A stretch of DNA of 12,062 nucleotides from Planctomycetota bacterium (lineage in GTDB: Bacteria > Planctomycetota > Planctomycetia > Pirellulales > UBA7805), in contig JABABY010000045.1 of the NCBI GenBank assembly GCA_014237955.1, positions 1-12,062 on the forward strand. Reading direction: 5' to 3'. The notes under the pieces were generated by a model. It was not told where the DNA came from. It did not search any database and worked only from the letters and a program-made list of their open reading frames with translations. The translations under genes and the position numbers were made by a program. Shown here one piece after another: positions 7,334-12,062 of this stretch; the stretch's first letter is position 1, and every line of letters starts with the position of its first letter.

Positions 7334-7349
7334 CTATTGTGCTATTGTG
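7334..7349 (+). repeat. tandem 8-bp repeat CTATTGTG x2 before the GT2 start
   Basis: CTATTGTG occurs twice in direct succession (7334-7341 and 7342-7349), ending 10 bases before the GT2 start codon. Each copy contains TATTGT, a 4/6 match to a -10 box, so it may mark the promoter with a very short leader. A regulator half-site pair or slippage are alternatives. Confidence 0.5.
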
Positions 7350-7359
7350 ATTTTTTCAC

Positions 7360-8214
7360 ATGCGTCAGAAACTTTCCGTACTGATTCCCTGCAAAGATGA
7401 AGGGCATAACATCCGCGCGTGCATCGATTCCGTGAGGAACATCGCTGCAGAGATTCTGGTAGCCGACTCCGGATCAACCGATGAAACCCTTGATATTGTG
7501 GCAGATCTTGCCAACAGCGATCCGAAAATTCGAATCATACAACGAGAATATATTAACCCTTCCAACTTCAAAAACTGGGCCATCCCACAAGCAAGGTATC
7601 CATGGGTCATGCCACTCGATGCCGACGAACGAGTCACTGATGAATTGGCAGAGGAAATCAACGAACTTCTTACAGGCACATTAAAAGACGATGCCTACCG
7701 CATTCCACGAATCAATTACTTTGTGGGCAAGCCCATTCACTTCAGTGGCTGGCAGAAAGATGCCCCAGTGCGACTCTTTCGAAAAGAAGAGTGCTGTTAT
7801 GATGATCGCCATGTCCATGAGCATCTACTTGTGCCATCCAAGAACATCGGACGACTAAACTGCTCTTTATTGCACTACACCTGCGCTTCCTTGAAGGAGA
7901 TGCTGGAAAAAAACATCCACTACTCCCAATTGGCCGCACAGGATCTGCAAGAAAAAGGAAGCAAGCCTGGATTTCTTAATCTGGTCATGCGCCCCGTACT
8001 TCGATTCCTGAGGCATTACCTATGGAAACAAGGATTTCGAGATGGCCGGGAGGGGTTGCTGCTCAGTTGTCTTGCAGCCAATGGGGTATTCACAAAATAT
8101 GCCTTTTTGTTGGCCTTGGAAAAGGATCCAGCGATATCCTCAGCCCTGAACCAAAACAATCCGGAAAACCCTCCTTCTTCGATCCAATTACCAAAAAAAG
8201 AAAATGCTGCCTAG
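7360..8214 (+). CDS. GT2 family glycosyltransferase, WaaE/KdtX-like
   Basis: This is an inverting, GT-A fold, cytosolic or membrane-associated glycosyltransferase of 284 residues. It starts with LSVLIPCKDEGHNIRACIDSV (residues 5-25), then VADSGSTDETLDI (34-46), and has the metal- and nucleotide-sugar-binding DXD motif as LDADE (D87, D89). Later conserved parts are RIPRINYFVGKPI, a GW.....VRLFRK stretch and HVHEHLL, then LHYT near residue 168. This arrangement resembles WaaE/KdtX proteins, which add glucose to heptose in some LPS cores. A basic, hydrophobic C-terminal region (MRPVLRFLRHYLWKQGF) may bind the membrane. No ribosome site precedes the ATG; a T run does, and the leader may be very short. 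The methyltransferase frame overlaps its end, and GT4 and heptosyltransferase genes follow, supporting an LPS-core role. The exact sugar is not determinable. Confidence 0.9.
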   Translation: MRQKLSVLIPCKDEGHNIRACIDSVRNIAAEILVADSGSTDETLDIVADLANSDPKIRIIQREYINPSNFKNWAIPQARYPWVMPLDADERVTDELAEEINELLTGTLKDDAYRIPRINYFVGKPIHFSGWQKDAPVRLFRKEECCYDDRHVHEHLLVPSKNIGRLNCSLLHYTCASLKEMLEKNIHYSQLAAQDLQEKGSKPGFLNLVMRPVLRFLRHYLWKQGFRDGREGLLLSCLAANGVFTKYAFLLALEKDPAISSALNQNNPENPPSSIQLPKKENAA

Positions 8215-9103
8215 CGGAGTGCAAAAAAATATTTTCATGTCCGTTACACAACTAACAAAATCGACTCCTGAAATTTCAAGCCGCCAGACGCACATCATCG
8301 AGAAGAATTCTACAACCGATGGCAACGGGTTGACCAAGGATCGAATCCCCGAGCCAATCACAATACCCGGCCTCCACGAGACTGTCCAAAAAGTTGTCGG
8401 AAAGCTACCACGAGGTTCCCTTCTCGATGTGGGTGCAGGAGAGGGAGCCTTTTCTCTCTGGGCGCAAAAGCAGAATTTTACGGTCACAGCGACCGATATT
8501 GACCCCAACAATTACTTCGCTCCCACAATCCCATTTCAACAAGCAGATCTGGGTGGTCGCTGGCCCTTTCCCGACGCCAGCTTCGACATTGTTGTATCCA
8601 TTGAGGTGCTCGAACATGTTGAAAACCATTACCACTTCCTTCGGGAATGCTGCCGAGTTTGCAAACCTGGCGGGCGTATTGTCCTGAGTACTCCAAACTG
8701 CCATTCCATCGAAGCGCGGCTAAATTACTTTCTCACCGGATTCGATGATTGTGCTCCACAACCCATCAATCATAAAAATCCGATATTGGGCAGTATCTAC
8801 ATGGAACATATCCATCCGGCACCCCTGCCAATCATCGAATTAGGACTCAGGCGATGTGGTTTTGAAATCGAACAGGTCGCCTTTAATCGGCGACGGCGTC
8901 TGGCAACTGCGTTATTGCCACTTCTCTATCCTTTTTTCTGGTGGCGAACGTTTCGCCATCTGATTTTGCGTGAACGTGATGCTGATTCCCGCAAGCGAAA
9001 TCGAAACCTGATGCGACTACTACTCGATCCCAAAATGCTCACCGGACGCATCGCAGTGTTTACCTGTTGCAAAACTATTGATTCGGCACCGACAGATCAA
9101 TAG
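8204..9103 (+). CDS. class I SAM-dependent methyltransferase
   Basis: The protein has 299 residues and a Rossmann-type methyltransferase core. Motif I is LLDVGAGEG (73-81), followed by an acidic strand end TDID (97-100), FPDASFDIVVSIEVLEHVEN (about 122-141, the motif around the active site), a CKPGGRIVLSTPN segment (153-165) and a C-terminal half of less common sequence. The matching family is the broad Methyltransf_11/23 group acting on small molecules, lipids or sugars. A hydrophobic aromatic stretch (LLPLLYPFFWW, about 238-248) between basic clusters suggests membrane contact. The ATG at 8204 overlaps the GT2 gene by 11 bases; the ATG at 8237 is a second option (288 residues). Neither has a good ribosome site. 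Placed right behind a glycosyltransferase, it probably methylates a glycan or lipid intermediate. It converges on the GT4 gene with 41 bases between stops. Confidence 0.88.
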   Translation: MLPSGVQKNIFMSVTQLTKSTPEISSRQTHIIEKNSTTDGNGLTKDRIPEPITIPGLHETVQKVVGKLPRGSLLDVGAGEGAFSLWAQKQNFTVTATDIDPNNYFAPTIPFQQADLGGRWPFPDASFDIVVSIEVLEHVENHYHFLRECCRVCKPGGRIVLSTPNCHSIEARLNYFLTGFDDCAPQPINHKNPILGSIYMEHIHPAPLPIIELGLRRCGFEIEQVAFNRRRRLATALLPLLYPFFWWRTFRHLILRERDADSRKRNRNLMRLLLDPKMLTGRIAVFTCCKTIDSAPTDQ

Positions 9104-9120
9104 TGCACTAGAACCATGGG

Positions 9121-9136
9121 TCAGAGGCCACTCTGG
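9121..9136. terminator. small hairpin between convergent genes
   Basis: CAGAG (9122-9126) and CTCTG (9131-9135) pair around a 4-base loop, with a possible extra T:G pair outside. It lies in the 41-base gap between the methyltransferase and GT4 stop codons, where a bidirectional terminator could sit, but there is no T run on either side. Confidence 0.2.
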
Positions 9137-9144
9137 TCGAGGGC

Positions 9145-10269
9145 TCATGCGGCCCGCTGACGATTTTTCCCAAGCCATTCGTTGTAGACCGCCAACGTCC
9201 CCGTTACCATCTCGTTGTGGGTAAACTTTTCGTGGGCCCTCTGGAAGGCTCGTTCCACAAGCAAGGCTCCCTGATCTTTTCGCGAAAGCCCTTCTACGAT
9301 CGCACTAGCCAGAGATTGGCTGTCCCGAGCGGTAGCCACGCGGGCGCATGGGCCTTGCGGGTCATCCAATCCGATCACATCGGCAATTCCCCCTGCCCCA
9401 GTCGTCACAATGGGTACCCGGGCAAACATCGCATCGAGCAGCGAAGTACCGAGCCCTTCTGTAAGTGATGGCATGACAAATAGATCAGCCGCTTGAATCA
9501 TGTCGGGAACATCATGTCGGTAGCCCAAAAACATTGTGTATGATTCTAATCCCAGTCGAGTCGCTTGAGCTTTGAGCGGAGCGGCAATTTCACCGTCTCC
9601 CACAAAAGCGACCCGAAGTTTTGGAAAATGGGCAACGACCTCGGGAAGAGCATCGAGCAAAAAAGTATGGCCTTTACAGGGTGTGAGTGAGGCAACGACG
9701 GTCAAAAGTGGCTCATCCTCTTGAAGGCATAGACTTCGTCGGCCGCGATTTCGATCGCCTGCTGCTACTCGATCTGGATCCACACCGCTTGGCACGAGCC
9801 GGAGCATCGAATCTGGAATACCATGTTGGCGACAAACTTCCATGACTGCCCGAGAAATGCCAACAACAACATCTGTAAGGAGGCGAAATTTTCGTATCGA
9901 TCGGATTGGAAAGGCAACCCGACGCGAAGCCACCCGCAGTGGTGGCTTCCGTCCAAACACTGCAAGACCACCCGCAGTAATCGCGTGTGCATCATGCGAA
10001 TGGATTACGTCAGGTGCCATGGAAGAGACAAGACGACGTAATGCCCACAGGGAGTCTGGCCCGCGACCACGATGACCGAAGGTATGCACCTCAAAATTTG
10101 CCGCCTGTAAACGCTCGGCAAAAGCACCACCCCGCCTTGCAACAATCACGGATCGATGGCCCCTCTGCCTGAGCCCCTCAGCTAGATGCAGTGCTTGCTG
10201 TTCTCCACCCTGCCATTTCTTTTCAGTGGAAAGGTGAAAAATTGTCCGTGGTGCGCGCGTGATCGTCAT
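9145..10269 (-). CDS. GT4 family glycosyltransferase
   Basis: This is a retaining, GT-B fold glycosyltransferase of 374 residues from the ATG at 10269. The open frame extends 71 codons further upstream to 10482, but that part runs into the divergent waaF gene and lacks family character, whereas IFHLSTEKKWQGGEQQAL (10-27) is the normal GT4 N terminus with the glycine-rich acceptor loop. Other family marks are DVIHSHDAHA (87-96), VPSGVDPDR (159-167), VVASLTPCKGH (191-201) with the conserved lysine, VGDG (223-226) and PSLTEGLGTSLLDA (267-280). The last is the EX7E nucleotide-sugar motif with Asp in place of the second Glu (E271, D279), a conservative change that probably keeps activity. It is transcribed away from waaF across a 142-base region and likely extends the same surface oligosaccharide. 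Donor and acceptor sugars cannot be read from sequence. Confidence 0.9.
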   Translation of the reverse strand: MTITRAPRTIFHLSTEKKWQGGEQQALHLAEGLRQRGHRSVIVARRGGAFAERLQAANFEVHTFGHRGRGPDSLWALRRLVSSMAPDVIHSHDAHAITAGGLAVFGRKPPLRVASRRVAFPIRSIRKFRLLTDVVVGISRAVMEVCRQHGIPDSMLRLVPSGVDPDRVAAGDRNRGRRSLCLQEDEPLLTVVASLTPCKGHTFLLDALPEVVAHFPKLRVAFVGDGEIAAPLKAQATRLGLESYTMFLGYRHDVPDMIQAADLFVMPSLTEGLGTSLLDAMFARVPIVTTGAGGIADVIGLDDPQGPCARVATARDSQSLASAIVEGLSRKDQGALLVERAFQRAHEKFTHNEMVTGTLAVYNEWLGKNRQRAA

Positions 10270-10294
10270 ATTGAAAACCAAAAGACAAAATGAA

Positions 10295-10368
10295 CCTTTT
10301 GAACCAGTACTCAAAAGATATACGCCAACTCTGCGGAACCCAAGATCAAAACTGCTAGCACCTTTTGA
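10295..10368. promoter_or_regulatory. repeated CTTTTGA boxes in the GT4/waaF divergent promoter region
   Basis: Between the two divergent starts, CTTTTGA occurs at 10296-10302, its inverted copy TCAAAAG at 10311-10317 (8-base gap, perfect 7-bp inverted repeat), and CCTTTTGA again at 10361-10368, which also matches at 10295-10302. The pattern would suit a dimeric regulator controlling both genes, or the paired copies could form a hairpin. No known regulator is recognised from this sequence. Confidence 0.35.
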
Positions 10369-10411
10369 GGTTGCTGTAAAACAAACTGTCCCAGTACACT
10401 CCGTAACCACT

Positions 10412-11503
10412 ATGAAAATTGCAATATTCCTTCCCAATTGGATTGGCGATGTTGTCATGGCAACGCCAACGCTGCAGGCCATCCGGCAGCATTATGGACC
10501 AGCTGCTCATCTGATTGGCGTAATGCGACCCTACGTATCGGACGTACTGGCAGGTACTGATTGGTTTCATACACAAATGTTGTATGATCCTAGATCCCGG
10601 GATTCCAAACTACGGAGTCGGTCCCTGATCCACAAACTCCGTGAGCAACGCCTCGATGCTGTTTTATTACTGCCCAATTCCCTTCGAACCGGAATACTGG
10701 GATGGCTCAGCGGCGCACCCAAACGCATTGGATATGCCCAGTACGGTCGTGGTCCTCTGCTCACCGACAAACTCAAATTTCAAAAATCACGGGGCCGATT
10801 TAACCCTGCCTCAACCATGGAGTCGTATCTCGCACTTGCCCATCTGATGGGATGTTCCCCAAATCCACCGAAACTCAAACTCGCAACACTACCCCAAGAC
10901 GAAGCAGCAGCGGACGGCGTGTGGCACCGCTTGCGTTTGCCCCCAGGTAATGAAGTCGTGGTGTGCCACAATGCGGGGGGCTGGGGAGGCCGTGCGTCTT
11001 CGAAGGCATGGCCGAACACCTATTTGGCAGCGTTGGCGCACCGCATTGCAACTCGTCACGGGATGCATGTACTCATACTCTGCGGTCCGGAAGAACGCGC
11101 CGCGGCCGCAGATGTTGCCCTACGTGCCGCCCACCCACGGGTCAAAAGTCTTGCCGACCAACCGCTGGGGATCGGACTCACCAAAGCATGCGTCCGACGC
11201 AGTCGGCTAATGATTAGCAGCGACAGCGGTCCACGACACTTTGCCGCGGCATTTGGAGTCCCCGTGATTACACTCTATGGTCCAACGCACAAAATGTGGG
11301 GAAACACAAATTACGCACATGCCATCAACCTTTCGGAAGATGTCCCCTGCGGACCTTGCATGAAACGCACCTGTCCACTGGAACATCATCGCTGTATGCG
11401 GGACCTGTCGGTTGACCGAGTATACGCCGCCGCAGCCAAACAGCTGACAATGGAGCCCGAGTTTGCTCCGCACTGGCAAAAGCCAGGGACCATTCCGGCC
11501 TAA
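10412..11503 (+). CDS. waaF: lipopolysaccharide heptosyltransferase II
   Basis: This GT9 family, GT-B fold enzyme transfers L-glycero-D-manno-heptose from ADP-heptose to the inner core, normally onto the first heptose, at the cytosolic face of the inner membrane. Starting at ATG 10412 gives 363 residues, close to the usual WaaF length, and puts the hallmark MKIAIFLPNWIGDVVMATP at the N terminus, with D13 at the position of the catalytic Asp in this family. Further marks are NAGGWGGRASSKAWP (187-201), LILCGP (221-226), the ADP-heptose site SSDSGPRHFAAAFGVPVITLYGPT (269-292), and the C-terminal cysteine signature CGPCMKRTCPLEHHRC (C313, C316, C321, C328). A GTG at 10259 would add 51 residues without family character. 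No ribosome site precedes the ATG. The heptosyltransferase identity is secure; II rather than another GT9 member is likely. Confidence 0.93.
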   Translation: MKIAIFLPNWIGDVVMATPTLQAIRQHYGPAAHLIGVMRPYVSDVLAGTDWFHTQMLYDPRSRDSKLRSRSLIHKLREQRLDAVLLLPNSLRTGILGWLSGAPKRIGYAQYGRGPLLTDKLKFQKSRGRFNPASTMESYLALAHLMGCSPNPPKLKLATLPQDEAAADGVWHRLRLPPGNEVVVCHNAGGWGGRASSKAWPNTYLAALAHRIATRHGMHVLILCGPEERAAAADVALRAAHPRVKSLADQPLGIGLTKACVRRSRLMISSDSGPRHFAAAFGVPVITLYGPTHKMWGNTNYAHAINLSEDVPCGPCMKRTCPLEHHRCMRDLSVDRVYAAAAKQLTMEPEFAPHWQKPGTIPA

Positions 11504-11578
11504 AAGTCCTCGCTTTGAAGTGCCCTGGGGCTGCGCACCAAAGCTGTTCCCAATTCCTGAGAACTGCTTAAAGGACTT
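11504..11578. repeat. 7-bp inverted repeat framing the waaF/BON convergent gap
   Basis: AAGTCCT (11504-11510) directly follows the waaF stop, and its inverse AGGACTT (11572-11578) lies across the end of the BON gene, with 61 bases between. Such a long loop makes it a weak hairpin. It may help end both transcripts or be chance. Confidence 0.15.
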
Positions 11579-11849
11579 GAATCTGGTTATCCACAGAAAA
11601 ATCTTCTGCCACTTTCATGGCAGCATGCTGAGCAAGTTGATAGCAGTGGAAACTGGAACAAAAGCCTTCTAGCACAACGTGCGTGCCGGTCATAACGATG
11701 GCGAGATTGTGGACCCGTCCACTTGTCTTAAGATGAATCTGCTGGCGAATCTGTGCTACCAACTCTTCAGTCCCGTGAGCACGATCCGGCCTCTTTGCGG
11801 AGGAGATACCCACTGGGGAAGCCAAATCCATTGTAGCAATCTCTTTCAT
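11568..11849 (-). CDS. small BON-domain protein
   Basis: This is a 93-residue protein. After about 26 variable residues comes one BON-like domain (about residues 27-93): a helix (ELVAQIRQQIHL), a strand with VHNLAIVMTGTHVVLEG, then FCSSFHCYQLAQHAAMKVA and a closing strand with VDNQIQVL. BON domains are found in periplasmic and surface-associated proteins and are thought to bind phospholipid or other envelope components. Here no clear signal peptide is seen (the N terminus MKEIATMDLASPVG is not hydrophobic), so the location is uncertain. AGGA lies 11 bases before the ATG. It converges on waaF with 64 bases between stops. The domain call rests on pattern resemblance to short planctomycete BON proteins rather than a diagnostic motif. 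Confidence 0.72.
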   Translation of the reverse strand: MKEIATMDLASPVGISSAKRPDRAHGTEELVAQIRQQIHLKTSGRVHNLAIVMTGTHVVLEGFCSSFHCYQLAQHAAMKVAEDFSVDNQIQVL

Positions 11850-11870
11850 CGGTCACTCATCCTATCGGAC

Positions 11871-11886
11871 CTGGGGAAAACCCCAG
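11871..11886. promoter_or_regulatory. perfect hairpin in the BON gene leader
   Basis: CTGGGG (11871-11876) and CCCCAG (11881-11886) pair perfectly around an AAAA loop (UUUU in the BON-gene transcript). It sits just upstream of the BON gene's ribosome site (AGGA at 11861-11864 on the - strand), so it could affect translation start or mark a transcript end coming from the + side. Confidence 0.35.
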
Positions 11887-11936
11887 AAGTGCGGAGGCAC
11901 CTCGACGACATTCTACCCCTAGAACAAAAACTGTTT

Positions 11937-11954
11937 TAAGAGTTTATGCTCTTA
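11937..11954. repeat. 6-bp inverted repeat TAAGAG/CTCTTA
   Basis: TAAGAG (11937-11942) and CTCTTA (11949-11954) flank a 6-base loop. It is A/T-rich and weak. On the + strand a TTTT run follows at 11960-11963, and on the - strand A/T-rich sequence follows, so it could be a poor terminator for either direction. Confidence 0.25.
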
Positions 11955-12024
11955 TCGAATTTTCGTCAACCATGACATTGAGAAAAAGGGGTCTGAGAGG
12001 GAAAGGTGACCGGGGCAACCGTTT

Positions 12025-12046
12025 GTTGTAGTAATCGAGCTACAAC
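12025..12046. repeat. 7-bp inverted repeat GTTGTAG/CTACAAC near the window end
   Basis: GTTGTAG (12025-12031) and CTACAAC (12040-12046) form a perfect stem with an 8-base loop. No T run is seen before the window ends. On the - strand a frame is open from the window edge down to a TGA at 11966-11968 (31 codons), so this could instead lie in the 3' end of a gene that starts outside. I cannot decide between these. Confidence 0.25.
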
Positions 12047-12062
12047 CATCGAGGTGGCAACT

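Noticed and set aside
10259..10411. GTG-started 51-codon extension of the waaF frame
   Set aside because: It overlaps the GT4 start, and the conserved heptosyltransferase N terminus begins exactly at the ATG at 10412.
10270..10482. 71-codon N-terminal extension of the GT4 frame on the - strand
   Set aside because: It would overlap the divergent waaF coding region and has no GT4 character; the family N terminus begins just after the ATG at 10269.
11679..11939. 86-codon + strand open frame over the BON gene
   Set aside because: It is antisense to the BON domain gene, and its product has no domain-like features.
11949..12020. SAM-I riboswitch-like fragments (CTCTTATCGA, GGGGCAACC)
   Set aside because: The two pieces resemble parts of the SAM-I consensus, but the conserved sequence that should follow the first piece is missing and the spacing does not fit.
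11972..12031. 19-codon very basic ORF (MTLRKRGLRGKG...)
   Set aside because: It has no ribosome site, ends inside a hairpin, and is short enough to be expected by chance.

Overview
The window looks like chromosome from a member of the Planctomycetota. This is inferred from gene content, not from a marker gene. A HExxH peptidase-like protein ends in a PA-IL-like 'WWCEPGG' domain, a secreted protein combines an N-terminal HEAT-like segment with TPR repeats, there is a lone BON-domain protein, and several genes lack a clear Shine-Dalgarno site. All are familiar in that phylum. Base composition is close to balanced by eye. I saw no tRNA, rRNA, CRISPR array, insertion sequence or phage gene, so this reads as core chromosome rather than a mobile island.

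Left part (1-3231, all + strand): the 3' end of a secreted-type metallopeptidase-like gene (3-998) runs in from outside the window. A good sigma70-type promoter and a leader with a hairpin precede glyA, serine hydroxymethyltransferase (1236-2492). Next is a stand-alone CheY/PleD-like receiver protein (2782-3231) with its own perfect TATAAT box and possible terminators behind it.

Middle (3455-7085): a secreted HEAT/TPR protein overlaps a small DUF2752 membrane protein by 4 bases (ATGA), which suggests translational coupling. Facing this pair on the - strand is a radical SAM enzyme with extra C-terminal cysteines and no recognised substrate.

Right part (7360-11503) is a surface-glycan or LPS-core block: a WaaE/KdtX-like GT2 glycosyltransferase, a class I SAM methyltransferase overlapping its end, a GT4 glycosyltransferase on the - strand, and a divergently transcribed heptosyltransferase II (waaF). 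The GT4 and waaF genes share a 142-base intergenic region that carries repeated CTTTTGA boxes. Together these genes probably assemble and decorate a heptose-containing outer-membrane oligosaccharide. A BON-domain protein (11568-11849, - strand) converges on waaF. The last 213 bases hold hairpins and no convincing gene.

I do not find a clearly new multi-gene system. The items most worth a second look are the unassigned radical SAM enzyme with its cysteine-rich tail and a 33-codon ORF beside it, the coupled TPR/DUF2752 pair, and the repeat-bearing divergent promoter of the two glycosyltransferases.
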